Source: Ramazzottius varieornatus (lineage: Eukaryota; Tardigrada; Eutardigrada; Parachela; Ramazzottiidae). From it: a DNA stretch of 64,000 nucleotides. The stretch is taken from the NCBI GenBank assembly GCA_001949185.1, contig BDGG01000004.1:3045267-3109266 (forward strand), read 5' to 3'. The notes under the pieces were generated by a model. That model was not told the DNA's origin. It searched no databases and saw only the letters and a program-made list of their open reading frames with translations. The position numbers and the translations under genes are program-made. Shown here piece after piece: positions 10,575-24,300 of this stretch (positions are counted from its first letter, which is position 1; every line of letters begins with the position of its first letter).

Positions 10575-13500
10575 TTACATGTCAAGTGAGAAACCGAGGT
10601 TTTTCCTCTGAAGAAAGAGATGAATTTCACGGAAGTTAGGACGGTCTTCGTCATGGCGCTGCCAACATTCGCGCATAAGATCGTAGATTTCTTTGGGGCA
10701 AATGGCAGGTTGGGGGAGTTCGTACATCTGCTTATCGCTGTGATAGCAGCGACTAGCATTCTCGATGACCTGCTCATCGCTGAAGTCGTCATAAGGCTGT
10801 TGTCGAGCGAAGGTTAGCATCTCCCACAATGTGACGGCGAAGGACCACACGTCTGATTTTGTGGTGAACTTTCCCTATAGAAATTAGCTGAATGAATACT
10901 TTTCGATGTATGTATGCTTAAGGATGAATCTTCTTCTTACCAGGAGAATGCTTTCCCAGGACATCCATCGGATAGGGAGGATGGCTTTGCCTTCTATCCG
11001 GTAGTAGTCCGAAGCATACAGGCGACGACTCATTCCGAAATCCGAAATCTTAATACTGAATTTCTCTCCCACGAGACAGTTGCGCGTAGCCAGGTCCCGA
11101 TGGACGTAGTTGAGGTTCTCCAAATACTGCATCCCAGAGGATATCTGGGTGGCCATGAAGATTAGCGTTCCGTAGCTACAAAAGACACCCATGAAGTCAA
11201 GTTTATCCAGTAGTGATAGCCTGAAATGCAGTCTTACTTTAGAGACTTTTGGTTCATGTGCTTGGACAACGGAGACTCGACGACGTGGTCTTTCATGAAC
11301 TGGTTGAGGTCTCCGCGTTCCATGTACTCCACGATCATGCATAGAGGGTCTTCTCTGGTGCATACACCCAGTACCTGTATCAAATTGGGATCTTCGAGCG
11401 TGCTGAGAATTTCAATCTCTTTTCGGAAGTCCAGTCTAAAAAAAAGCACGTTCAGACAAAAGTGTGGCGAGTGGCGACAATACTAGTACAGTCCGGTCGC
11501 TCGAAATCCGGTACCTGATTTTGCGATTTCAAAATAAAGAAATCATGCAAAATTAACGATACTGCGAGCCATACCAACACAGCCGGTCCACATGCGGGTT
11601 GATTACTTGATCACACCAGTAAAGCTACGGTGTAATTTATGTTTAACGTAATTTCGGCCTTGGCTTGTCGTACTGTACGGCGAATGTATAGCAGACTTCA
11701 AAACAAAATCGGAGAAATAGGTACCAGATTTCGATCGACCGGACTGTACGTATACGAACTGGGAATGCTTTCACCGTAATGAGCTAGCTTACTTTGTGTC
11801 ACAGGAAACATTGGGCCGCAGTAGCTTTACAGCGACCAGCTTTGTTTGTTTGAGGCCCGAGATGTTTTCTGCTGCGCAGAGGTGAACCTAAACACGCGAT
11901 TAGAAGACGTTAGAAGAAGATACAAATGTTTCGAAACCTTTTCGCAGTATAGTAAGGTCGCGGTGTACCTCGCCAAACTGTCCTTCCCCAATTTTCTCAA
12001 TGAATTTCAGGCTTTCGCGGGGTACTTCTGGGATCGGTCTTGACGTTGTGTTTCTACTCGAATGCGTTGAGGAGCAAGTTGAAGTGGGGAACCCAGTCTG
12101 GAAATTCAAACGAGGCGAACAAACATTGCGTGGCTTCATGTAAGGCGATCTGGAAGACATTTCGGGGACTGCGTATTCCCTTGAGCATAGCGTATCTACA
12201 GAAAACCCAAACTTTAGACTTGTGCTCCAAAAGTAGAAAAATACTTTGAGGATGTCCAGTACTTACTGTGATATTCTTTCGCCATGATGGTTTGCTGGCT
12301 GTTATAAAAGTTGTGCTTCAGCATGACTTCGTGTGGCTCGTGATAGATCGAATTCTTTTCCGGTTCTTCGGACAGGATCGATCCGTAGAGGTTTCCACCG
12401 TTGGACCTCAGGGTGTCTGCTTGCATATTCTTTAGGTCGAAGGGCAAGTTCTTTTCAAGGGAGAAAAAGTCCGAACTGAATTTGGAGTGGAAGTTGTGCT
12501 TTTTGTTTCGCAGCTTCTTCACAACGATCTGGTAGAGGAAATATATGGTTTACATGTGGCGTGTGATTGTGTTCAAAGGCTTTGGAAACGATCGTTGTGG
12601 AGGAAATGGGAGGAAGTCTTACCACAAGACAGAGTATTGCGAGGAAGATAAGGCCGCAACCCACGCCGACAATTAAGCCGAGATAATCGTCTGTGGTGGG
12701 CGGAAGGGAGAGATCGAGGGTTTTGTGGCCGTGAAGCTGCTGTGGATGGAGATTGCGTGTCTTGAGTGAAAAGCCGGTGGGATGGAAGATGTGGAAGAAC
12801 TGGCCATCCAGAGCAGAGTTTGGGGTCATCGACTTTGCCACTGGCAGTTCCGGGGGAGACTCTTCAGGCGTGAAATTGCCTTGTAACGGCTCTGTTGTGA
12901 AGAGAGAGACTTTTATGAAGTTTCATTTTAGAGTTATGGAGAAAGCAAACAAGGAAAGGGACATGCGTTCAGTTCTTACCCGAGTCAAAGGACACTTCGC
13001 TGATTAGCATCCATCGCGAGGCGAACGTCAGTATAACCTTGACATAGCGTCCAATACGATTGTCCAGCTTGACGGTTACGTTCCGGGCACTCTCCATTAC
13101 CGTATCCGGTGTATAGAAATACTGGACGGGCTCGCCCAGGTAATACTTCCCTCCGATACTGCGAAAACAAATTTCATACGTTTATAGCTTCTTCGCCAGA
13201 AATAACCACAAAGCGTTCGAAAATTGTGAATAAATATTTCGAATAATGTGGAAGTATTCGAAGGTTCTTCTGGAGAGATTCTCGGAGTCGTTAAGCACTT
13301 TGCACTGACCTGTAATAGATGGTGGCTGATGCGAACACCTGGACCTCTTTTGTAAACATGTTGTTACAGTGGATGTACAAAGCCGAAAATTTACGGACTT
13401 TGTCGAACTTGAAGGTCAGATCGATTTGACCTTGGTGCGATTCATTCTTCCAGCCGACCCAGTCATAACCTTTGTGGCCACCAACGGCTGCTTCTAATCG

Positions 13501-14738
13501 AAAATCATCCGGACCCGTTCGGCCATCTGTCAGTTGCCCCAGCCCCAAATAGAGGTGATTCTGCTCGATCAGACCATCGTAGGTCCAATCGTACAACTGA
13601 ACATCCGGTCCGCGGGCTTCGCCTTGTGGCATCGAGTACCAGGACAGGCCTTCCGTCCACGGACAGCCGTGAACTTCCACCCGCATGCAGATCGTACGGG
13701 CGTAAACGCTTTGTGGGATGAAGCGGATCTTCTGAGCGATGATAGGCGGATCCAGCTTTTGCTCGTTGCGAACGTAGGTGTTGGTGTTTCCTTGCAGTAA
13801 CTTGTTCCGTTTTCGGGTCTGGTAGGCGATCCATTCTCCAGCGGTCTCTCGTTGGTATTCGAGCATGAAGAACTCGGCGTATTCTTGGCCTTGCCCATTT
13901 CCGAATCGTCCCTGGGTCTCGACAGCGCTGATCACGTGTAGGGACAACAGGTCCACCTCCAGATACTCGTAGACGTCCTTCTTGATCTGCTGACGGGGAC
14001 ACCAGGCTCCTCCTCCATCTTCGTGGCCAAGACTGTGAATAACAAACTTATTAGCTGATGTCCATTCGATGATGCAACAGCTCGATTGAACCAGAAAAGT
14101 CTGAATTTGATTATCTACGTTTTTGTCCAGGAAGTCAAGAATCAATTCAATATTTTCGTATTGCCTGTGGCTCATTTCCTGTGGGAAATTAGTTCGTCCG
14201 CTATATGATGGTCTATCCGTTTTTAAATAGTGGTGGAATGGACTTTTGACAGAAGTTTTGTGACGATGGCTTTGGTGGTCCTACTGCGCTATTGAAAAGC
14301 TGGTTTACAGCAACGCACCATAGGGAAACTCCTGCTAATCTTTTTTTTCTGTGCTTCAGAGGGGATCGATGTCATCCGGGCCGAAAACTGTTCTAGAGTA
14401 TATCGGAGTCTAATGCCGACACCGGATCCGCATCCGATCTTTAATGACTGAATTTTAAAGTGCGAAAAGTGACACAAGTTAAGTTTAATGAATGATGCGT
14501 TTCAAACGGCTTTGCCATGGCGTGTCAAAATACTGCGCTCGTTTTCCCTTTTTCCCTGATCGTTTGTTGCGCTACAGTCTCTCATTACTTCATCAAAGGC
14601 TGGGTCATGCCAAATGGATCGAGGAGGCTTACCGCGCATTTTGAGGTCCAACACTGGGGCTGTCGTAGGAAGAACTCGCTCGGATTTGTTCATCAGATAT
14701 ACGCTCGCTTTCCATTCCCAATGCTCCCACACATTGTT
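10575..14738 (-). CDS. DDR2: Discoidin domain receptor tyrosine kinase (5' end not found)
   Basis: Collagen-binding receptor tyrosine kinase. Exons in coding order: 14738-14633, 14032-13310, 13158-12980, 12891-12623, 12528-12267, 12195-11969, 11887-11793, 11435-11238, 11175-10941, 10874-10575. All junctions are in phase and give about 864 residues. The discoidin domain begins [17 protein letters not shown] and continues with [16 protein letters not shown] and VEVHGCPW; the DS-like domain includes [13 protein letters not shown] and YIHCNNM. One transmembrane helix follows ([18 protein letters not shown]), then a juxtamembrane segment and the kinase: [47 protein letters not shown]. The signal-peptide exon upstream of 14738 was not identified. 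DDR1 versus DDR2 cannot be resolved in an invertebrate; the symbol marks the family. Confidence 0.95.
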
Positions 14739-17074
14739 CTGTAAAACAAAACAAAATAGAATCCACAATTCTCAAGTGTTTCTTCACTAGCTTTCTGCCG
14801 CCAAAACAGTGGCGCACGTTCCCACTGTTGCTCGCGGGACGCGTGCACCACTCTGGATGGTGATCTTGTACGTTTTGTTTGCCCAGCTCTTATATGTTGG
14901 CTGTTGGGTATTTGACCCTGTGGTACTGTGACGTTACAGCGTAATTTTAGGCCCACGCGACTGCGGGATGGAATTTTGGTCTCTCAGGAACACTGCTTTA
15001 CAGGGATGACTTTTCTATTAACTTACGGTACTGTCTGGTATTTCAGAAACATGGAAAGCCATTTACAGGATCAAATGGCCTGGGCCGAGTCATTTCGCGG
15101 CATTTCTCGTTAAAGACCCGCCATCACGCGAGGACCGTCTCGAGAAATGTCGGTAATTGCCTCAACCCAGATACAACTCGACAGGCTGTCAAAATGTCCG
15201 CATTTTTGGCGGTGATGGTGGTTTTGCATGCTGCATCTCGGGTATCGTGAAACTCTTGATGGGTGTATAATGAATCATCCGCTTTCAAAGATGTGAGAGA
15301 TCCTTTTGAGCGAAGGGAGATATCTTTTGAGGGACACGATCTCGCTCTCAATATTTCAACGTAGAAAGAAGTAATGGCGTTGGGACATGAAACATTCTTG
15401 ACTATCGGTGTGAGGATCGCCTTGCATCGTTCAACACTTCAGCGAGCTTTGCCTCCAAAGAAGTTCCGTGCATTGTGTCAAGTTATCGAGCTGAGTCCTG
15501 TAGGAGCTCTCTCTGTGTCCCTAGGACGCGCCGGCTCATCCGAGCGTCTCTATGCGGAAATCAAAAGATCCAGGACTGCGGCGGTCGATGTCGATCTGAC
15601 CTAATTACGAAGAATTATTGATCCGGTGTGGATTTCCGATTGAAATAAAAATTCTAGCTTGGCTAACCATACAAGGGAAACTTCTAGTCGCTTTTATGCC
15701 AATCAACAGTGAGATTCATTATGTGCTCGGTGGAAAAAGGGTGTAATCGGTTTTGAGTAATATTTCAAGCGAATGTTTTGATGGTAACTGTCTCTTAGTT
15801 TGAAAAAAATTATTTGGCAGTGGGAAATAACATTTAAGATTTTTTAAAGATCATTTGAAAGATGATGAATGCTGGTGTTATTATGCAAAGAGGTTGATCT
15901 CGTGAGACACAAGTGGAAAACACGGGCATGAAATATAATTCCGAAGATGTGCTTCTTTAACCTTGCATCGTCGCGTCTCATATATCGCAAGAGTCGTAAT
16001 CCTTGTTGCCTTTTGATCCTTTGCAGTTTGACTATATTGAAAGAGACATCTGCGGCCCAAAACAAGTTAAATGCCTACATCAAGCAAGGCTGCACGCAGG
16101 AGATGTCGAGATGAAAACAAATCTGAGGTGGTCCACGTCCTCAGCATAATCTGTCATATCAGCGTCATGCCGGCTGTCGCAAATATTCAATTACGTATAG
16201 AAAATTTTTAGACTCATCAAGTGAGCCTCACGTCAAGTTTGACCAGCGACACCGCTTAAAGTTTTGTGATAGTCCTCCCACTATTTCCTCGAATTTCTAT
16301 AGTGCTAGTACATTTGTTAATTATTACTCCGTACGATTATTGATGTTATTGCTTTGGCAAAGCTTTCGTAGTTGATGAATGCTGTGGTCATCTGTTGTGG
16401 GCACGTCGCCACGATGACACGTCGCAATGAAGAGGCGCCACGCGCAATAAAGTGATGCTCTTTCAGAGCAGGAGAGTTTTGGGGTGTCAAGTGTTGTGAG
16501 GAGAGATGCCTACTCTAAAATTTGACAAGTAACAAACAGGCGTCTGTTGTTTCGACACAAGTGCGTACGCGCGTGGTTGAGTACAAATGGAAATGCAGCA
16601 AGTGGTCTTGAGTCCTTCTAGCCATCTGCTTCCGCTTCCCTTCCCATCACCCCAAAAAAACCTCCCTCACAGAAATTCTATGCATTGTTTTCCCCACCGG
16701 AACTGATAGAGACTCGGGGTATCCGAATTCAGAGAGGTCGAGCAAGGGAATAACCTACTGTCCAAGTGCATGCATACACTCGGCTATACAGTTAATACGG
16801 GGCCCCGTATGCAGCTACGCGCAAACGAGGGTTTCCCAGGCGGTCTACGCCCATCCTGATGGACGTTTGGTGGCCGCAGATTGTTGACGCTGTTCTGGCG
16901 CAAAGGAGCCTGATGACTCGTGATGAAGCAAATAATTTAATTTTCTGGTGATGTTTACACCCTGCATTATCTGGCTGGGGACAGGACCCTCTGTAGATGA
17001 TAATGAAGAGGATGTGTGGTGAGTACAAGTGGCAGAAGTGCAATATACGCTCCAGACCAGGCAAGCAAATCACA
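14739..17074. other. DDR upstream region, mostly featureless
   Basis: It must hold the missing 5' exon(s) of the DDR gene or its first intron, plus one MITE-like element. Short frames (15124-15351 minus, 15374-15604 plus) show no motif. The region 15640-16600 is AT-rich and non-coding in appearance. Confidence 0.4.
14800..14893. repeat. MITE-like palindrome, copy 2 (inferred first DDR intron)
   Basis: The core AGTGGCGCACGTTCCC and its partner GTGCACCACTCT are present. The right arm GATCTTGTACGTTTTGTTTG CCCAGCTC is intact; the outer left arm is degraded. Confidence 0.7.
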
Positions 17075-17474
17075 TCATGTTTTGCCATTGTCCCAGCTTG
17101 ATAAGCTCTGAACAGCATCCTGATGTTGGCGGAGACATATCAGGAAATTGAGTTAACTCACATTCGCTTCGTTGCATAAGTCGTCAGAGTAATTGTTAAT
17201 TAAATCCGTCACCGTATCTATCATTTCCCTGCTATAGAAGTCAAATTCAATCTGTAGCGCGAATATTGGCCGGGTAAATATCAAAGCTCAACACTTGCAT
17301 CATAGCATGCTGTGTACTGGCTATCTCTTCTCCCACATACAGAGCAAGTTTGACAGTAAGATTTCCCTTCAACAACTTACCGAGATTCAAAGCTGCTGTT
17401 CGCTGCAGATGAACTCCGAAAATAATGATGGCGAAGGTGTAAACATCCAGGAATATTCGGCTTGACCGCTCCAT
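17075..17474 (-). CDS. Candidate small secreted protein, three exons
   Basis: Not recognised as any family. Possible exons are 17474-17295, 17251-17162 and 17119-17075, giving 104 residues ending at TGA. All junctions are phase 0. The start has a good context (AAAGATGG). The N-terminus looks like a signal peptide (MERSSRIFLDVYTFAIIIFG), followed by a mostly helical acidic chain with an NYS glycosylation motif and one cysteine. The two introns would be 43 and 42 bp with GT-AG ends, shorter than the 55-bp introns elsewhere in the window, which is the main doubt. It could also be a chance combination of open frames. The function is unknown. Confidence 0.3.
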
Positions 17475-18220
17475 CTTTAGGCGTGGCTCCTTACTTCCTT
17501 GTCATCTGCAACCAAGAAAGAAAAACCTCTAAAGCTTGGTTTGACAGAGTTGTTTCGATAAGACTGAATAAACGTGGGTTGTGAAGGTACATTCCGATGC
17601 AGAAGATAGCAGAAAGCTTTTTTCTCATACACACCGGTAAAAGCAGCGGAAGTGTGATAGCTCTCTAAATGGCCAAATAGCGTGATATCTTGGATGAAGA
17701 GGCCCACACGACTCACCCGCTGATGATCTATCGAAAATCACGCAATAATTCATGACGAACGTCGGACGTTCTAAACTTTAGAATGCTTGAGCTTGGTAGC
17801 AACTGGAATGGCCGGTTCGGCACGCGAGCAGATATAAGCTACTGATACAGTCAAAGGCTAGCCATTCCTTCTTCATCAACATCCCCTCGTTCATCTTTCT
17901 TACTCAGCAGTACTAGTATAGCGCTTCACAAATTATTATGATCGACTGTAACCAGCGACAAGCTGCTGTTGTGATAGTGTCCGGATGCTTATGATACTTT
18001 TTTATATCAATTCTGGGGCTTTCGTAACTCTGCCACCTTAGACTGGCAGTAACAACAGGTTTTGGCTCTCGGATCTCTCTGTTGTGTGCGGAACTCTTCA
18101 AATAGGGTCCACGCGTCTTTATGGCCGTTATTATATGACCGTCGTAAACACTATCACTATATTATTTTAACACCACCATTGAGGCCAGCAGGAATGAACA
18201 CATTTTAGAACGAGGAGAAA

Positions 18221-18345
18221 CGGGATGTCGGCAAATGGATTGAAGATGGTTGGTATCTGAAGTGGCGCACACTTTCAGCCAAAAAAACAGAAACGTGCGC
18301 CACTTGGGATAACGATTGTATTCAATCCACTTGCCGACTTCCCGA
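18221..18345. repeat. MITE-like palindrome, copy 3
   Basis: The left arm is GATGTCGGCAAATGGATTG plus GAAGTGGCGCACAC; the right arm is GTGCGCCACTTGGGATAACG with CAATCCACTTGCCGACTTCC. It belongs to the subfamily with GTCGGCAAATG ends, in the gene-poor region. Confidence 0.85.
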
Positions 18346-21300
18346 ACAGCGAACCCAATTTCCGCCTGGCTAATACATTGATTTTCAGAAACGGCTTGCA
18401 TGGAGGTCTTCGATGGAACAAAGCTATTTATAGCGTTTTTGTAAATACAACGATCTTTGACTTACGGTGAAGCATCTGACCTTGCTGATCACACCAAACC
18501 AAAGCCTTTGACCAAGCAGTAAATAGCTACACACAATGGCATGGTGTGGTCAGTGATGGGCGGAAGGGGATCTGTGGTCGTTCTGGTGCACCATTAACGG
18601 AACTGGGATTGACTGGACATAGTTTATTAATTCCGTTGCATGAAAGCAAGGATCCATAGTCGAGGGACACGAGCGCGTCAGATTGGAGCGGATTATAACC
18701 GGCTAGTGGGTTATTATGTTACTGACTTTCCCGCAGATTATCTAACACCATCCTCTCTCTCATCAACCTACATCGCGCCGGATAGACTTCTTCCCCCTCC
18801 AAGTCCAATGGCAGAAGAACAGCAGGACATCTCTGGCAATATCGCCGCCAACTTGGCGATAACCACAAATCTATCCCGCATTTTCCCATGACTCTTCAAC
18901 TCGATATGGCATGGTAGTGGTCATAAGCCAGCAGTGACCAGAGGCTATCCAGTTTCACCGCGCTCTCTTGTGTTGGATCATCAAATACCATCGTACACGT
19001 CGTTAAAGTGTTGTTAAGCTTGTTCCTGTGGACCTATGGCGAAATATTATGCCTCTTTCTTCCAAACTGTAGAGTCTAAACAGCCTGACAAATATTGCAC
19101 TCAAATACGGCCCCTTGCAATAGAAATGACTGATGCGGCTTGTATGGAGAACCGCATTGGCACGTGGGTTTCTAGATCAAACGCCCATTATTTGCGAGGC
19201 TTGACTTTCTGCTACTTTACAACTTCCAGTGAACTTTCTTATTGGCTTCGGTCTGATTGTTGGTCTTCCTATCAATCTGTTTACCAAAGCATAACGACTA
19301 GGAAGCGAAACTACTTGCAGACATTGAGCCTGCGGGTAAACTATATCGACGCCGCGCGTTTCCCATGCATGTTTCTCAAAGGCTGGTGAAAAGCTTACAG
19401 CAGAACCGGATACACCACACGGTATGTCCGAAAAGACTGAAGGGTTGTTCTAGCTTGGCTGAAGTGAGGAAATTCATTTGGTATAGAATTTTGCATGACT
19501 ATAGAGCGGCATTGTGTCGCGATGTCCCATTGCTCCATATAGTGAATTCTCCCGCATAATATAGTGCGCCGGATGAAGCCAAGGGATAACAGGGAGCGAT
19601 CTCATGGATATCGGACATGAGCATGTGGGTGTTATGTGGCCTGTGTACATCGGAACGCGAGTTGCATACCATCCCTCATCGGCACTCGGACAAATGAAGA
19701 CATTCAGCGGAAACATTTTGCAATCATTAACATGAATTATGGCTAGCTTTAAAGGGCTCCATCAACATCAGGCGCGCACGTCCCCACTGACCATTATCCG
19801 TCGTGCGCCATCGCTGCTTGTTTTTCCTGGTCACCCACAGAAACAAAGGGGGTCTTCACATATTTTGCATAGCGACCCTAATCTACCAGATATGCACAAC
19901 AGATTTAGGCGATAATCCAGTTGCGCGTGATGGGGATATTCAGATGCGAGTGGAAAGAGAGCAGAACGCGCCGATTGCAGATTACACAAATGAAACTTGA
20001 TATTCATAATTTTGTCTCACATCTTGCATCGACAACAGGCTTGATTATGTATCATAAGCTGCATGATGAGCTCGTTGAGACAATAACAGTAACAGTATCG
20101 TCATAGCTGGAAGGAAATGACTTTGTTGGTTCTGAAGCTCTCCAAGGTCGACCCTGCGCCATGCGGGCAGTGCCAGCTAGGACCGTTGCGCCCTCTATAT
20201 CGAAGAAAAAAAGCGAAAAAATCAGCCTTAATTCTCCGTTGAGTTCGGCGTCGGTCGGAGTCAGCTTTGGATGCTGTATTATGCTTGACTTAAATAATCC
20301 GGTGTATTTATTTTCGAAGGCTTGACGGTGGGAATACGACGACGATGAGCGCTTAGAGAAGAAGGGATTTTCCGGTTCAGCTAGAAGAATGCTCTTGTCT
20401 TTCGCGTCACCGATTAGAGTAAAGAAAATAAGGCGATTATGCACAGATTTTGCGTAGCTATGAATTATGGTGTGGATGAGAGAGAGGAAAGAAAAGTGCT
20501 GTGCCTGTGGAACATCTCATTAGCGGCATCATTATTGCTCTTCGCAAAAAGCTCACTCGAAATAATATTACGCTGCGGTCAGCAGTGCAGATTGTCTGGC
20601 CGATCCTCGACGATGGACACAAGGCATGCTTAATGGCAGTCAATGGCTGAAATTACATGGACGCTCTGCCAGCGGCTACTGCGCCTTGACAGTCGAGGAG
20701 AGAAGTGAAGCAGACAAAATTTCTTATCTAACGATCCTGCAGCAGGAAAGATCCCACAGAACATTTCCTGTCCTGATTTGGACGTGATGCGAAAGGCCGG
20801 GATTGATTTTAAAGCGAACACTCTGTATGTTGGTCTTTCACACTGGTCCGCTCTGTTTAACTGGAAGAAACACTGGAACATGTGGAGGTTCAATTATCAG
20901 GAAGAACCCAACAGACAAAGATAACGCCGAAAAAAGCCTGCACATACGGCGAAGAAGTACGCACTTGATCTCCATCAAAAGGGAATGTAAACTTGCCATG
21001 CTTCTCTTGTGTTATCTAGATCCCTGGAAAATCTGGACTGAGGCACAGTGATCCCGTATAGAACTAACAAAAAGCCGGCAATAATGCTGAACGGCCAAGT
21101 GTTAATCTAGCGTGAGAACGGCCCAGCCTAGCCAACATTGCAGGTTCGTTGAGCGCCAAGAGCTCGCACGTTCACATGCAAAGTATGCAACTTACCCAGA
21201 GAGCCCGGAATTATTGATGAGTGCACTCGCCGAGTAATCCTGAGCTCTGTTGTCACTCCCGTGGTCGATCAGGAAATTAATGGCGCATCGATGTATGCAG

Positions 21301-24300
21301 GTAGAGCAAGCAGGTGACGTAACGGAGCCCGACCGGAAGAGCCAGGCACAACAGCTGCCGTATTGGGCTAATTCCGTCCTTATCGTTGCAGGAACAGCTG
21401 GTGGAAAAAACGAGGGAAATCGTTGATGGATGGAAGGAATGGAATGAGGGGAAAATACTAGAGTGGGTTAAAGGAAGAGCGGGTTGGGAATAAGGAATGG
21501 GATGCTGGTATGAGACAAGCGTGCTTGAGAGGTCCTCCAGAGACTTGCACTCGCCGACGTCCACTAATCTTCTTTCAGCCGCGCAAGGCAACCATCAACT
21601 CGTCCATCAAACTTGCACGTACTAACAACTACCGGCAAGAATGCAGCTACTACAAGAATCGACTGAAACATCGGTTGGAAATGTGGGGGAAAAGAAGAAA
21701 GACGATCGTGGGAGGCTTAATATGAGTGCGGAGCGGACACATCGATTATTAAGCCAACGTCTTTCTGGTTGGACGAATAGTTGAAGCTCCACCTCTCTCC
21801 GTTATCCAACGTTAAACAAATCGAGCAACACCAACAAGGTAGAGCTAACGGTAAGTGCGAACTAAACAGCAAGGTATAGTAGATGCACGGAGATAAAAAC
21901 TTCTCTGGATGAAAAATTGTTTTCGCGAAAAGGCATTTTCTATTGGAGAACTTGGGAACCTATGCGACACTTGGACCTCTGGCAAAAGTTTTGGGCGTTT
22001 CTCTGTGGGGGCATGACGGATGGAAGTCCGCCAATTACTTCCGGTTTCTCTTCCTTATCGCGCTCCACATTTCGTACTTTGGCAGCTCTTCAAAATAGGA
22101 CACGAATCATCAGGCTTTCGCAAGTACGTTTGAGATAGTATACGTACTGTGAAGAACGTACGTCCGATATGTTTTCTGAACGTGGTGGTCAAGTTAGGGC
22201 TAAACATGCCGGGCTTTCCTTGTTAAAATACTGATAGCTTTTGGAATCTTTGGAATCTCATCGCTTGAGAGATTAACCAGTTCACATCGATCAGAGATTT
22301 GTTCGTGTAGCTTGGCTCCCTAAAAGGAGCTAAAGGGGAATCCCTGCAAAGTATAACAGGTCTCCTCTTTGGGATGGTGAAATGATGCGCGAGCGCTGAC
22401 GATATTGGTTTGCTTGCACTCCTTCACAGAAGACCAGCCAAGCAGTGGGTGCTAAGGGCGATACTCCGTGGCCATCTCTATGCATGACACCAGCGGCCAC
22501 TCCTATTCATCCTTGTACCGACAACAAAATCATCAATTTTAAAGTCACTTTAGAGGCTACCGACTGCCAATCAAGAGCCCATGCTGGCGAAACGAACAAT
22601 TAATGGGTCTCAAAAGAAAATCAAGCTAGCATGCGTCTCAAATCAATGGTCCTTCCATCCATTCCGTTCCCTGCATAGCAGCTGCATGCACACCCAAATT
22701 GGCCGCAGTTTCCCTGTCACACAAAGTTCCCTCAACGAACGTCGAGTCGTTCCTTCCCTTCTTCCTTCTTCCTTCCTCATTCCTCCTTCCCCACCCGAAA
22801 GCTCCAGCACTTGTCTCCATCATCCGACATGCTTTCATTACACAAAACGTCCAAGCTCTCGTCCCAACTGGGACTTCCCTCATCGTCCTAATTAAAAGAG
22901 TGTTGGCGACGAATGAATACCGTATATTAGCATCTGTAGGCTCTGATTGAGGAGCAGTGTTTGCTCTTATCAGGTCGTATCCGTATGAACTTCTTGTGTT
23001 TCCCCCCTTAACTGACCTCTTCTGTTTGCAGAGCTCGTTAAGAAGCACATCATCTTCGCACTGCTGCATCGTCAACCTCCTTTTATTGCTGGTCAAATGA
23101 GGTTACATTACGGCTGGGCAGAAAGCTTGGAGCGAAATCCTTGCGATGGATAGTTCGACAAAATGGAAAACTGGCTTCATTTTATAGGCGAAAGTCGCTT
23201 GATTACACACTATATAACGGGTCTTCCACATGTCACATTAAACAACCCTTGCACCGGGGAAAAATTGTGATACGCTGTAAAGGTCCTTTATAGGTCTTCG
23301 CAATATTGATGTGTGGCTTTCGGGGTGCCATAAAATTATCAATTCCTATTTTGATATGATGACGGCGCGGCAACACATCGTAATTATGGTTTATATGAAA
23401 GGCAGAGCTCCATTGCCTTCCATTTGAGCTTGTCGATAAGAATAAAGCGTTAAGTCTGATTTGACTGCTCTCTTATCGCTGTAACAATAATTGAAGAATT
23501 AGCCAAAGTCCATCCAAGCCGCGGCATTCCCCGAGGATTTGGCGGCCAAAAGAATTATGTTAAGCAGATCGTCCATCACGTGGCCTTGCCATTATGCCGC
23601 ATACATTCATAGAACTATCAACTGATTAATGCATAATATTTCTGTGGTACATATAATCAACCAAGCCACAAAATGCTCTTTCACTCCCAACATGGCATGA
23701 TCTAATCAGGCTTTTGTTTTTGTTCCAGTCCATGTCGCAACCACATGAGCGCATTTCCTTCGGACAATGGTCAGGGGGAAAGTCCATATAAAGAGCCGCG
23801 TAACGGGGGAACCAGAAGAATGTTCTTGGCTCAGAGTATGAAAAGAAGAAAGAAATATAATGGCAGATGGGGTCTCGCCGGACAGCGCTTTGCGCCTGTA
23901 CTTCCTCCTCGTCTCTTTGGATAATTAGACATCAGAAATGCCGCCATTATGATGGCGGCTCTTGTCCACGCGCATAACGATATGTCGATGGTGGGTGTAG
24001 TTCTTGTGTGTAGTGGCCTTTGAAGCGTGAAATAATTAAGAACATTCTCCATCTTTTGCAGGATCCGGTTTCCGACCGAACATGCCTGTCTTGTGGCCAT
24101 CGAGCGCCCCTTCCTTCTTCTTTTCAACTTTTGATTTTGATGTATGATGCCTTGAGAAAAGAGTTGGGCCACCGAAGACGCTGCCTGCGAGCGAGGCGGG
24201 TTGCCTGTCAAATCTATCGCTACATTGCCGGTCACTTCGCCCTGACATTATGCTGGCAATGTACCGGAAAAGACGGGAATCTTTCTCGTGAAATTTGTGC

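Noticed and set aside
16792-17118. 108-codon minus frame next to the small secreted candidate, first considered as part of a receptor guanylate cyclase
   Set aside because: The resemblance to a ligand-binding domain was loose, and the frame conflicts with the better three-exon model for the small protein.
21400-22800. Apparent inverted similarity between GGATGGAAGGAATGGAATG-like and CCTTCCATCCATTCCGTTCC-like tracts
   Set aside because: Both are low-complexity purine/pyrimidine runs; the match does not extend into flanking unique sequence.
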